Assembly (NCBI GenBank): GCA_903925075.1
Contig: CAIYDQ010000049.1
Span: 1 to 41,596, forward strand
Direction: 5' to 3'
Length of the DNA stretch: 41,596 nt
From: an uncultured Geobacter sp.
GTDB lineage: Bacteria > Desulfobacterota > Desulfuromonadia > Geobacterales > Geobacteraceae
Below the pieces are notes generated by a model. It was not told the DNA's origin, did no database searches, and saw only the letters and a list, made by a program, of their open reading frames with translations. Both the position numbers and the translations under genes were made by a program. Below, piece after piece: positions 23,712-32,226 of this stretch. How positions within the stretch are numbered: position 1 is the stretch's first letter; the number at the start of each line of letters is the position of its first letter.

Positions 23712-24187
23712 GCGCGCCGGATGCGGGAGAGCAGGTCGCCGGCGCCGTGGCGGAGCCGGGCCACGCCGCTCTCAATCTGCTGCTGTTCAGCGTCGGCGGC
23801 GTGCGCTTCGGCTGCGACGCCGAACAACTGACCGGTTTCGCCGCGTGGGAAGGCGAAGAGGGGGGCGACCTGTTCCGGTTTCACGAGGAACTGGGCTTCG
23901 GGCGGCCGGTCGCCTATCGCTCCCCGACCGCGCTCAGCGTCGGCACCGGGGGGAAGGGGAGCTACCGGGTGCTGATCGACCAACTGGAAGAGATCGCCGA
24001 GTTCAGCATCCAGAAGCTCCGCCCGCTCCCCCCGCTTTTGGAGCCCTTGGCCCTCAGAAAGGGGATCTGGGGCGTCTTGCCGCTGGAGGCGCAGTTGGTG
24101 CTGCTGGTGGATTTTCAGCTGCTCTTGAAGAAGAAGGCCGAGCAAGGCGGCGGCCGACACGAAACGGAACAAGGAGACTCTGCATGA
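23708..24187 (+). CDS. Divergent CheW-like protein
   Basis: A 159-residue protein starting at ATG 23708. The fold reads as CheW-like: LNLLLFSVGGVRFGCDAEQL at the start, YRVLIDQLEEIAEFS in the middle and GVLPLEAQLVLLVDFQLLL at the end. It lacks the conserved PGxxNxRG loop that binds receptor and CheA in CheW. It sits between an ordinary CheW and the MCP, each overlapping by four bases, so it is part of the chemosensory unit. It may compete with or modify CheW, as the second CheW homologue FrzB does in the Frz system; that parallel is inference. The CheW-like assignment is moderately sure. Confidence 0.65.
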   Translation: MSAPDAGEQVAGAVAEPGHAALNLLLFSVGGVRFGCDAEQLTGFAAWEGEEGGDLFRFHEELGFGRPVAYRSPTALSVGTGGKGSYRVLIDQLEEIAEFSIQKLRPLPPLLEPLALRKGIWGVLPLEAQLVLLVDFQLLLKKKAEQGGGRHETEQGDSA

Positions 24188-25293
24188 AAATCACCACCAA
24201 GTTTATCCTGATCAACGTGCTCACCGTCACCCTGGGGATCGCCTGCGCCAGTTGCTTCACCTTCGCGCGCATCGGCTCGGCGCTCACCGACAGCGGCGCG
24301 CTCGCCTCCTACGAGCAGGCCCGCGCCGGGGCGATCGTCATGGCCGCGGCGCTGGCGGTGGCCTTCTCCCTGGTCGGCGGCCTCTTGATCAGGAAGTACC
24401 TCTTTCCGATCATCGGCGAGGTTTCCGGCATCACCGAAAGGATCCATGCCCACGCGGGCGCCATCGCCATGACCATGGACCAGCAGTCCGGCTTCGCCAC
24501 CCAGCTCTCCAGCTCGGTGGTGGAGATCTCCTCCACCATGGAGGAGTTCACCTCCACGGCCAGCCAGATCGCCCTGCACAGCCAGGGGGTGGTGGAGCGG
24601 GCCGACAAGACCCTGGAAGACACCAAGAACGGCGCGGCGGAGGTCGAGAACCTGACCTTCAAGGTGAACGACATCAGCACCAACATCCAGACCAACCTGG
24701 CCGAGATCGTCGAATTGGGCAAGAAGTCCAAGGAAATCAACAAGGTGATGGAGATCATCAACAACATCGCCAACCAGACCAAGCTGATCGCCTTCAACGC
24801 CGCGCTGGAGGCGGCCAGCGCCGGCGAGTCGGGGAAGCGCTTCGGGGTGGTGGCGGTGGAGATCAGGCGTCTGGCCGACTCGGTGGTCGAGTCCACCAGC
24901 GAGATCGAGGGGAAGATCACCGAGATCCTGGACGCGGTGAACCGGCTGGTGATGTCCTCGGAGAAGAGCTTCCAACTGATCCAGGAGGGACAGGAGTACG
25001 CCTCGCACACGGTGGTGATGCTGATCGAGAGCGTGGACGGGGTGGACGAGACCACCAGCGCCGCCCGGCAGATCTCGCTTTCCACCCAGCAGCAGCAGAT
25101 CGCCAGCAGCCAGGTGGTGCTGGCGCTGAAGGACATCGAGCAGGGGGTGCGCTTCTCCACCGATTCCGTGCACCAGGCGAACGCGGCCACCTCCGAGCTG
25201 GCCGAGCTCTCCGAGCAACTGCGCAGGCTGGTGGTGTCCATGAGGTACGGCAGCGACGGCGGGGAGTCGGCGGGCGTCCGGGAGAGTCGCTAA
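24184..25293 (+). CDS. Methyl-accepting chemotaxis protein with minimal periplasmic loop
   Basis: A 369-residue MCP starting at ATG 24184. Two membrane helices (about 7-27, KFILINVLTVTLGIACA, and 48-69, AGAIVMAAALAVAFSLVGG) are separated by only ~20 residues, too few for a ligand-binding domain. No clear HAMP is visible. Residues ~100-360 are the coiled-coil signalling domain, with the tip IANQTKLIAFNAALEAASAG then GKRFGVVAVEIRRLA, slightly divergent from the consensus. There is no C-terminal NWETF-type tether. Such a receptor more likely senses membrane state or takes input from the partner proteins than a soluble ligand. It is flanked by CheW-like and CheB genes and should be methylated by the CheR in the same cluster. 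Confidence 0.92.
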   Translation: MKITTKFILINVLTVTLGIACASCFTFARIGSALTDSGALASYEQARAGAIVMAAALAVAFSLVGGLLIRKYLFPIIGEVSGITERIHAHAGAIAMTMDQQSGFATQLSSSVVEISSTMEEFTSTASQIALHSQGVVERADKTLEDTKNGAAEVENLTFKVNDISTNIQTNLAEIVELGKKSKEINKVMEIINNIANQTKLIAFNAALEAASAGESGKRFGVVAVEIRRLADSVVESTSEIEGKITEILDAVNRLVMSSEKSFQLIQEGQEYASHTVVMLIESVDGVDETTSAARQISLSTQQQQIASSQVVLALKDIEQGVRFSTDSVHQANAATSELAELSEQLRRLVVSMRYGSDGGESAGVRESR

Positions 25294-25296
25294 ACC

Positions 25297-26343
25297 ATGG
25301 CCGCATCGGTAAAAAACATCAGGGTGCTTCTGGTGGACGACAGCGCTATGGTGCGCGAGATGATCCGCGCCATCCTGGAGACGGAGCCGGGCATGGAGGT
25401 GGTGGGCGAGGCCGCCGACGGCGCCCGGGCCGTCGCCCTGGTCGCGGAGCTTAGGCCCGACGTGGTGACCATGGACATCGAGATGCCGGTGATGGGCGGG
25501 CTGGAGGCGATCGAGCGCATCATCGCCGCCCATCCGGTGCCGATCCTGGCGGTGACCGCCCTGACCGGGGTGCGCACCGCCTTCGCCGCCGTCTCCAAGG
25601 GGGCGCTGGACGTCATCGAAAAGCCGGACATCAGCCCGCAGAACATGCAGAAGCTGATCCAGAAGATCCGGGTGCTTTCCCGGGTCGACGTCGCCGCGCA
25701 CCTGGCCGCCATCGGCAGGCGCAACGCCGCCCCCGCGGGCGGCCCCGTCGGCGCCCCCGGACGGGCGAGCGCCGCGGGGAGCCGGGTGGTCGCCATCGCC
25801 GCCTCGACCGGAGGACCGCAGGCCATTTACAACATCCTGTCGCGGCTTCCCGCCGACTTCCCGGCGCCGATAGTGATCTCCCAGCACATAGCCGAGGGGT
25901 TCAGCCGGGGGATGGCGGAGTGGCTGAACGGCTCCACCCCGCTGAGCGTGGCGGTGGCCGCCCACGGCGACCTGCTCGCCGCCGGGCGGGTCTACGTCAA
26001 TCCGGCCGAGCACGCCATGCGGGTCTCGATGCAGGGGATGCTGCTTTTGGGCGAAGACAACCCGAGCCTTTTGTACCACCCGTCCTGCAACACCCTGCTC
26101 GACTCGGTCGCCGCCGCCTACGGGGAGCGGAGCATCGGCCTGATTTTAAGCGGCATGGGGGACGACGGGGTGCTCGGCATGGAGGCGATCCGCAGGGCGG
26201 GGGGGCTCACCCTGGCCCAGGACGCCAAGACCTCGGTGATCTTCGGCATGAACAGGGTGGCGGTGGAGCGCGGCTGCATAAATCGGGTGCTGCCGCTCTC
26301 CGAGATCCCGGCCGAGCTGCTGGCCCGGGCCGGCCATCTCTAG
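25297..26343 (+). CDS. cheB: Chemotaxis methylesterase/deamidase CheB
   Basis: A 348-residue CheB. The N-terminal receiver has D14-D15, phosphoacceptor D60 (TMDIEMPVMGG), T in VTAL and a lysine in IEKPD. A Gly/Ala/Pro-rich linker (~145-160) leads to the methylesterase domain with the catalytic triad S170 (AASTGGP), H197 (SQHIAEGF) and D289/D290 (GMGDDG). It removes methyl groups from receptor glutamates and is activated by phosphorylation from CheA. It lies three bases after the MCP stop and 13 bases before cheR, so the adaptation pair is encoded together. The sequence is complete and normal in length. Confidence 0.95.
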   Translation: MAASVKNIRVLLVDDSAMVREMIRAILETEPGMEVVGEAADGARAVALVAELRPDVVTMDIEMPVMGGLEAIERIIAAHPVPILAVTALTGVRTAFAAVSKGALDVIEKPDISPQNMQKLIQKIRVLSRVDVAAHLAAIGRRNAAPAGGPVGAPGRASAAGSRVVAIAASTGGPQAIYNILSRLPADFPAPIVISQHIAEGFSRGMAEWLNGSTPLSVAVAAHGDLLAAGRVYVNPAEHAMRVSMQGMLLLGEDNPSLLYHPSCNTLLDSVAAAYGERSIGLILSGMGDDGVLGMEAIRRAGGLTLAQDAKTSVIFGMNRVAVERGCINRVLPLSEIPAELLARAGHL

Positions 26344-26356
26344 CGAGGCGCAACCC

Positions 26357-27859
26357 ATGCCGCTCACGACGCGCGACCCAAAGACGCTGGCCCGCTTCAA
26401 GGAGCTGATCCTCAACGCCTGCGGCTTCAGCCTGGAGATGGGACGGGAGCAGACCCTGATCGCGGGGGTGCGCGAGCGCATGGCGGCGCGCGGGGTGGAG
26501 GAGCCGGAGGCCTACCATGCCCTGTTGATGCGGGACCGCGGCGAATTGAGCGGGCTGGTCGAGCTGCTCACCGTGAACGAGACCTATTTTTTCCGGGAGC
26601 CGGCGCACCTGAAGGCGGCGACCGAGACGCTGCTCCCCGAGTTCCTGCACCGCTGCCACGGCCGGCCGGTGCGGATCGTCAGCGCGGGGTGCTCCACCGG
26701 CGAGGAGCCCTATTCCATCGCCATGATGCTGCGCGAGCGTTACGGCGTCGACAGCCTGCGGCTTTTCGCCATCACCGCCGTGGACATCGATTCGGGCGCC
26801 ATCGCCGCCGCCCGGCGGGGCGTGTACGGCCGGGGTTCCTTTCGCGGCATGTACCAGCGGGTGCTGGAGCGCTATTTCGAGCCGCGCGGCGCGGCGGAGT
26901 TTCGGATTCGGGAAGAGATCAGGTCGTTGGTCGATTTTCAGGTGGCGAACCTCTTGGGGCCGGGCTATCCGCAGGGGATGCAGCAGCCCGATCTGATCTT
27001 CTACCGCAACGTCTCCATCTATTTCCCGCAGGAGGTGCAGCAGCGGATCTTCGCCAGCCTGGCCGGCCTGTTGAACGAGGGGGGGTACCTGGTGGTCGGG
27101 GCCTCGGAGACCATACATCACAACACCGGGATACTCTCCCTGGTGGAGCGGGATGCGCTGTATTTTTATCGCAAGGCGCCGGCGCCGGCCCCCGAGGACC
27201 GGCGTGCCGTGAGGCGCGACGGGCCGCAGCGCAGGCAGCCGCGCCTGGCATCGTCGCCGGCCCCCTTCACCGGCCGGCCGCGCGGCGAGCGATCGACGCA
27301 GCGGCGAGCCGGCGACCCCGCCGATGCCGGGCAGCAGCTCGAAGACGCCGCCGTGGTCTTTGACGCGGCCCTGGCGCTGGCCCGAGGCGGCCAGGCCGAG
27401 AAGGCGTTGCAGCTTTTAGACGCGGTCATCGAGCGCGATCCCGGATTCGTGAAGGCCCGGACCCTGCAGGGGAGCGTGTTGCTGGCCGCCGCGCGCTACG
27501 ACGAGGCGGCGGCCGTCTGTCGCGGCATACTGGAGCGCGACCCGCTCTGCCTTGAAGCCTGCCTGATGCTGGGCATCGTTTCCCGGCATCAGGGAGACAA
27601 CGACCAGGCCTTTCGCAGGTTTCGGGAGGCCGTCTATTTGGACGCCTCCTGTTGGCTGGCGCATTTTTACAGCGCCGAGATACTTTTCTCCCAGGGAGAG
27701 GCGAAGCGGGCGCGCACCGGCTACGAAACCGCCTCGCGGCTGTTGGAGAAGGGGATTCCCGGCGAGCACGGCCAGGCGATATTTCAGCTTTCCTTCAATG
27801 CCGAGCAATTCATCGTCATCTGTCGCCACAAATTATCGCTGCTGAAGGAGAACGGATAG
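26357..27859 (+). CDS. cheR: Chemotaxis methyltransferase CheR with C-terminal TPR repeats
   Basis: A 500-residue protein starting at ATG 26357. Residues 1-275 form a SAM-dependent CheR methyltransferase: VNETYFFREP, the SAM motif SAGCSTGEEPYSIAM, and the catalytic-region RNVSIYFPQ. A Pro/Arg-rich linker (~276-320) leads to ~160 residues of tetratricopeptide repeats (ALALARGGQAEKALQLLD, AARYDEAAAVCRGILERDPL and similar). CheR-TPR fusions are found in alternative chemosensory systems such as FrzF of Myxococcus, where the TPR part modulates methyltransferase activity or partner binding. Here it would methylate the MCP at 24184. The CheA gene begins one base after its stop codon. Confidence 0.93.
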   Translation: MPLTTRDPKTLARFKELILNACGFSLEMGREQTLIAGVRERMAARGVEEPEAYHALLMRDRGELSGLVELLTVNETYFFREPAHLKAATETLLPEFLHRCHGRPVRIVSAGCSTGEEPYSIAMMLRERYGVDSLRLFAITAVDIDSGAIAAARRGVYGRGSFRGMYQRVLERYFEPRGAAEFRIREEIRSLVDFQVANLLGPGYPQGMQQPDLIFYRNVSIYFPQEVQQRIFASLAGLLNEGGYLVVGASETIHHNTGILSLVERDALYFYRKAPAPAPEDRRAVRRDGPQRRQPRLASSPAPFTGRPRGERSTQRRAGDPADAGQQLEDAAVVFDAALALARGGQAEKALQLLDAVIERDPGFVKARTLQGSVLLAAARYDEAAAVCRGILERDPLCLEACLMLGIVSRHQGDNDQAFRRFREAVYLDASCWLAHFYSAEILFSQGEAKRARTGYETASRLLEKGIPGEHGQAIFQLSFNAEQFIVICRHKLSLLKENG

Positions 27860-30178
27860 ATGGCGTTCGACCATTCCAAGTTTTTAGCCCGCTTCGTGGA
27901 AGAGGCGAGGGAGCACTGTTCCCGCATCAACCAGGGGCTGATCAATCTGGAGAGCGCCCCCGGCGACGCGGAGACCCTCAACGCCCTGTTTCGTTCGGCC
28001 CACACCATCAAGGGCTCATCCCGGATGATGAAGTTGACCGGCGTCACCGAGCTGGCCCATCACATGGAAGACGTGTTGGACGCCGTGCGTGGCGGCAAGG
28101 TGCCGTTGGCGGCGCGGGTTTCCGACTCGTTGTTTCGGGGAGTGGACGCCCTGTCGGCCTTGCTGGAGAGGATCTCCGGAGGCGAGGGGAGCGCCGAAGC
28201 CCCGGATCAGCTGTGCAAGGAGTTGGCCGCGGCCGCGGCCGGAGAGGTCGGGTGTGCGGTTGAAAATGGAAAAGTGCCGGCCGCCCAAGGGACGCCAGAG
28301 GCGACAAGGCCAGCAGCAGCGCCCAAAGAGTCCCTCACCGACCCTGCGTCTGCCCCAGTGGCAGCAGGCAGTCCCATAATTCCCATAGTTCCCATGCCAG
28401 CTGCCCCCCCAGCAGCCCCAGCAGCCCCCCCAGCTCCCCAGCCCCCCTCCGACGACCACCCCCACCTGGTCAAGGGAAAGCCGGCCGATTATCTCCGGAT
28501 CAACGCCGCCAAGCTCGACGACCTGGTCAGACTGATGGGGGAGATCGTCTCGGAGCACGGCCGCTCCAGAAGGCAGATCGCCCGTCTGCGCGAGTTGGAA
28601 CGCGCCGTGGGCCGCCACCTGAGCGCGGTCGCCGACCGGCTCTCCGCTAGCCAGGACGACTCGCAACCGCTGGCCGAGGCGGGCAACGCCCTGCAACTCT
28701 CCCTGCGCCAGGCGGTGCGCGCCCTGCACGACGCTTCCCTCATGCAGGACCACCTGGTGGGGGACCTCCAGGACACCTCGCTCAAGCTGCGCATGCAGCC
28801 GCTCTCCACGGTCTTCGACCCCCTGCGCCGCACGGTCAGGGACCTGGCGCACGAACACGGCAAGGACATCGACTTCATCGTCGAAGGGGGCGATACCGAA
28901 CTGGACCGAAAGATCATCGACCGCATCGGCGACTCGCTGATCCACCTGATCCGCAACTCCCTGGACCACGGCCTGGAGAACCCCGAGGAACGGAGCGCGG
29001 CCGGCAAATCGGCCAAGGGGACCATTACCCTCGCCGCCTGCTACGACTCCGGCTGCGTCACCATCTCCCTCGCCGACAACGGCCGCGGCCTTGCCATCGA
29101 CCGGCTGCGGGACAAGGCGCTCGCCAAACGGCTCTACGACGCGGACTCCCTGGCCAACATGTCCCGCGCCGAGATCATCGACCTCATCTTTCTCCCCGGC
29201 TTCAGCACCAGCCCGATCATCACCGATCTTTCCGGGCGCGGCGTCGGCATGGACGTGGTCAGAAAAAGCATCGTCGACGAACTCAAAGGGACCATCGTCA
29301 TCGAGAGCCAGGAAGGGGTCGGCACCACCTTCCTGATGCGCCTCCCGCTCAACCTGGCGGTTTTCCCGCTGTTCCTGCTCACGGCCGGCGGCAAAACCTG
29401 CGCTCTGCCGGCCACCTCCATCGTCGAGATGCTCTCGGTCGGCCGCTGCGAGATCATCGAGATCGTCAACAAACGGGCCATCCGGCTGCGCAATCAGCTG
29501 ATCCCGGTGGAGAGCCTGGCCGCCGTCCTCAAGCTCCCGCCGCAAAGCGGACCGGAACCGGCGCTGATCACGGTGGTCATCGTCAGAGACGGCGAAGAAA
29601 AACTGGGGCTCATGGTGGACGATATCGTGAGCCGCGAAGAGATGGTGGTAAAGCCGCTGCCGCAGCACCTGCAGAACCTGCGCCTGGTCTCCGGCGCCAC
29701 CATCGGGGAACGCAACAGCATCATCAACGTGCTGCACGTGCCGGAGATCCTGAAGCAGGCGCGGGAGATCGGGCAGCCGGGCAAAAGGGCGCCGCAGGCC
29801 AAGGAGGCGCACGCCTCCACGGTGCTGGTGGTGGACGATTCCCTGAATACCCGAGAGATCGAGAAGAGCATCCTCGAGGCCTACGGCTACACGGTGGCGA
29901 CGGCCGAGGACGGCCAGGAAGCCTTGGAAATGACCCGCGACAAGCTCTACGACCTGGTGATCACCGACGTGGAGATGCCCAGGCTGGACGGATTCTCGCT
30001 CACCGAATGCCTGCGCGGCGACGACCGCTACCGCGCGGTGCCGATCATCATCGTCACCTCGCGGGAAAAGGACGAGGACAAGAAGCGCGGCGTCCAGGTG
30101 GGGGCGAACGCCTACATCGTCAAGGGCGCCTTCGATCAATCCAACCTGTTGGAGACCGTGAAAAGCCTGATCGGATGA
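27860..30178 (+). CDS. cheA: Hybrid CheA histidine kinase with C-terminal receiver
   Basis: A 772-residue CheA. The Hpt domain has H48 (SAHTIKGSSRMM). A Pro/Ala-rich low-complexity linker (~145-205) replaces a recognisable P2 domain. Dimerisation and ATPase domains follow (LIRNSLDHGLEN N box, DNGRGLA, GRGVGMDVV). A CheW-like domain then has MLSVGRCEIIE and EKLGLMVDDIVSREEMVV. The C-terminal receiver has phosphoacceptor D703 (VITDVEMPRLDG) and a lysine in YIVKGAF. CheA-receiver hybrids (FrzE-like) usually signal through their own receiver or a small partner rather than a motor CheY. That fits the absence of cheY-fliM or flagellar genes nearby. It is translationally coupled to cheR. Confidence 0.94.
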   Translation: MAFDHSKFLARFVEEAREHCSRINQGLINLESAPGDAETLNALFRSAHTIKGSSRMMKLTGVTELAHHMEDVLDAVRGGKVPLAARVSDSLFRGVDALSALLERISGGEGSAEAPDQLCKELAAAAAGEVGCAVENGKVPAAQGTPEATRPAAAPKESLTDPASAPVAAGSPIIPIVPMPAAPPAAPAAPPAPQPPSDDHPHLVKGKPADYLRINAAKLDDLVRLMGEIVSEHGRSRRQIARLRELERAVGRHLSAVADRLSASQDDSQPLAEAGNALQLSLRQAVRALHDASLMQDHLVGDLQDTSLKLRMQPLSTVFDPLRRTVRDLAHEHGKDIDFIVEGGDTELDRKIIDRIGDSLIHLIRNSLDHGLENPEERSAAGKSAKGTITLAACYDSGCVTISLADNGRGLAIDRLRDKALAKRLYDADSLANMSRAEIIDLIFLPGFSTSPIITDLSGRGVGMDVVRKSIVDELKGTIVIESQEGVGTTFLMRLPLNLAVFPLFLLTAGGKTCALPATSIVEMLSVGRCEIIEIVNKRAIRLRNQLIPVESLAAVLKLPPQSGPEPALITVVIVRDGEEKLGLMVDDIVSREEMVVKPLPQHLQNLRLVSGATIGERNSIINVLHVPEILKQAREIGQPGKRAPQAKEAHASTVLVVDDSLNTREIEKSILEAYGYTVATAEDGQEALEMTRDKLYDLVITDVEMPRLDGFSLTECLRGDDRYRAVPIIIVTSREKDEDKKRGVQVGANAYIVKGAFDQSNLLETVKSLIG

Positions 30179-30246
30179 GGCCGACCGCCGAGGCGCCGTA
30201 AGACATGGCGCGCTGGACGAGGCGCCCTAGACAAAGGAGTTGGTAC

Positions 30247-30627
30247 ATGACAGACGCAGCCGCAACCGCAACCAGTCTGGTGGTGGACGACGATCCCTTC
30301 ACCGCCGAACTGACGGCCATGATCATCGAGATGGCCGGCTATGAAACCGTCATCGCCGTAGGGGGGCTGGAAGCCCTGGAGAAGATCGACGGCGATCCTC
30401 TCATCGCGGCGGTGGTCTCGGATATGAACATGCCTTTCATGAGCGGGGTCGAGCTCTTTGCCGAGTTGCGCGGCCAGGGATTCGCCAAGCCGTTCCTGCT
30501 GATCAGCGGCGAGGCCGCCGAACCTTTGCGACTGGCCCATCCGGACATCGACGCCATCATGACCAAGGACGAACATCTCCAGGAGACCTTGCCGGAGATG
30601 GTCGCATCCCTGCTCGCCGGCCGCTGA
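30247..30627 (+). CDS. Single-domain response regulator
   Basis: A 126-residue receiver starting at ATG 30247 (AAGGAG ten bases upstream). The acidic pocket is D14-D16, the phosphoacceptor is D59 (VSDMNMPFMSG), with S in LLISGEA and a lysine in IMTKDEH. It has no output domain. As the last gene of the chemosensory cluster, it is a candidate phosphate acceptor for the CheA-receiver hybrid, or a phosphate sink. Its FMSGVELF and LISGEAAE segments make it the most divergent receiver of the cluster. A GC hairpin follows downstream. Confidence 0.9.
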   Translation: MTDAAATATSLVVDDDPFTAELTAMIIEMAGYETVIAVGGLEALEKIDGDPLIAAVVSDMNMPFMSGVELFAELRGQGFAKPFLLISGEAAEPLRLAHPDIDAIMTKDEHLQETLPEMVASLLAGR

Positions 30628-30656
30628 AAAAAACCGCGGCGACCTATCACCTAGAC

Positions 30657-30682
30657 GGACGAGTCGGTCCAACGACTCGGCC
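30657..30682 (+). terminator. Hairpin after the chemosensory cluster
   Basis: CGAGTCG and CGACTCG form a 7-bp stem around GTCCAA, extended by GG/CC after a mismatch, followed only by CGTTTG. This is a weak intrinsic-terminator candidate between the receiver and the TusA-like gene. Confidence 0.4.
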
Positions 30683-30716
30683 CGTTTGACAACAGCTAAC
30701 CTGAGGAGGCAAAACC

Positions 30717-30938
30717 ATGGCTACCCAACTGCTCGACGCGCGCGGCTTGAAGTGCCCGCAACCGACCCTGAAGATCACGGTAATGGCGACCAAAATCAAA
30801 GCCGGCGACCAGTTGGAAGTGGTCGCCAACTGCCCCACCTTTGAAAAAGACGTGCGCGACTGGTGCACCCGCGCCAAAAAGACCCTGCTCTGGCTCAAGG
30901 TCGAGGGTGATGCGAAAAGGTGCCAGATCCAGTTTTGA
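30717..30938 (+). CDS. TusA/SirA-family sulfur-carrier-like protein
   Basis: A 73-residue protein of the TusA family, starting at ATG 30717 behind GAGGAGG. The signature LDARGLKCPQPTLKI places the persulfide-carrying C13 in the CPxP motif. It has two further cysteines in ANCPTFEKDVRDWC and a third near the C-terminus. TusA proteins pass sulfur as a persulfide in tRNA thiolation, cofactor synthesis or sulfur trafficking; many TusA-like paralogues have other, often unknown, redox roles. The extra cysteines set it apart from plain TusA. The MFS transporter gene follows closely, so the two may be co-transcribed; some TusA-like proteins pair with sulfur-compound transporters, but of other families. 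The precise role is unknown. Confidence 0.85.
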   Translation: MATQLLDARGLKCPQPTLKITVMATKIKAGDQLEVVANCPTFEKDVRDWCTRAKKTLLWLKVEGDAKRCQIQF

Positions 30939-30981
30939 CCCCCGGCCCGGCCTGCCGTCGCGCCAGGCACAGCAGCAAGCA

Positions 30982-32202
30982 ATGACAGGACAAAAGCCGC
31001 TTATGGAAACAGCCAGACCTTCAGCCACCCGCGTGCTCTTGACCGTTTGCACCATCAGTTTCTTCTGCTTCCTGGGCTCCTACATGCGGATTCCTGTGGT
31101 GCCGCTTCTGGCCGCTTCGCTGGGCGCCGACACCTTGCAGGTGGGGATGATCAACAGCGCCTTCATGCTGATGGCGGGGGCGCTCTCCATCCCGTCCGGG
31201 CTCGCCTCCGACCGGCTGGGGCGCAGGCTCCCGTTGCTAGGGGGACTGGCGCTGCTGGCCGCCTCCTCTTTTTTGCTGTATTGGAGCAACTCGCTGCCGC
31301 AGATGGCGCTCATCTACCTGCTGTTCGGCGTGGGGCTCTCCGCGTTCTCTCCGACCTTGATGTCCTATGTGGCCGATTTCACGCCCCCGGAGGTGCTGGG
31401 CCAGGCCTACGGCTGGTACACCATGGCCCTCTACGGCGGCATGACGCTGGGACCTGCCGCCGGCGGCTTCCTGGGAACGGCCCTGGGGCTGCGCTCGGTA
31501 TTCCTTGTTTCCGGATCGCTGATCTTCGCCATGCTGCTGGTGGCGTTCCTGTTGCTTCCCAATCCCGGCCCCCGCGCTCCCGGCAACTCGTCCCCCGTCA
31601 TGCCGGTCTTGCGCGGGCTCATGAAAAATCGGCGGCTGGTCGCCTGCCTGGTGGCCACCGTCGGGGGGTGCATAGGTTTCGGGACCTTCGTGACCTTCAT
31701 GCCGCTGTACATCCGCAGTCAAGGGATGTCCATGCAGGAGGTCGGCTTGGTCTTCGCGACCCAGGCCCTGGCCAACGCCTTGTCGCGCCTTCCCTCCGGA
31801 CGGTGGTGCGACCGGGTCGCGGACCGCACCCTGCTGGTCAACGGCGGGCTGGCGTTTTTCGCCGCGGCGCTGGTCGGCTTCGGTTTCTGCCGCTCCGTCG
31901 GTTCGCTGATGGCCGTCGCCGCCTTCATGGGGGTGAGCATGGGGGTCGCTTTCACCGTGATCTGCGCCCTGATCGCCGACATCGTGCCCAGGGAACAGCG
32001 CGGGGTCGCCATGGGGTGCTACAACACCTGCATCTACGCCGGGATGATGCTCAGTTCCATCGTCATGGGTACGGTGATCAAGGTGGAAGGCTTTCGGGCC
32101 GGCTATCTAGCCAGCGGAGCCGCGGTCTTGCTGGCGACGGCGCTGGTCCGCCTCCTTTATCGCGGTCAACCCACCGGCCGCGGCCAGCTGGGACATTCCT
32201 GA
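30982..32202 (+). CDS. Major facilitator superfamily transporter
   Basis: A membrane protein of about 406 residues (ATG 30982; ATG 31003 is an alternative with a better-placed AGGA). About twelve hydrophobic helices are visible. The loop between helices 2 and 3 reads GLASDRLGRRLP, the MFS signature, and a similar SGRWCDRVADRTLL occurs in the second half. It resembles drug/metabolite-efflux type MFS proteins. The substrate cannot be told from sequence. The protein is full length. It may be co-transcribed with the TusA-like gene (43 bases apart) and converges on the hemerythrin gene. Confidence 0.9.
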   Translation: MTGQKPLMETARPSATRVLLTVCTISFFCFLGSYMRIPVVPLLAASLGADTLQVGMINSAFMLMAGALSIPSGLASDRLGRRLPLLGGLALLAASSFLLYWSNSLPQMALIYLLFGVGLSAFSPTLMSYVADFTPPEVLGQAYGWYTMALYGGMTLGPAAGGFLGTALGLRSVFLVSGSLIFAMLLVAFLLLPNPGPRAPGNSSPVMPVLRGLMKNRRLVACLVATVGGCIGFGTFVTFMPLYIRSQGMSMQEVGLVFATQALANALSRLPSGRWCDRVADRTLLVNGGLAFFAAALVGFGFCRSVGSLMAVAAFMGVSMGVAFTVICALIADIVPREQRGVAMGCYNTCIYAGMMLSSIVMGTVIKVEGFRAGYLASGAAVLLATALVRLLYRGQPTGRGQLGHS

Positions 32203-32226
32203 CCGGACCGGGCCAAGCGGAATCGG

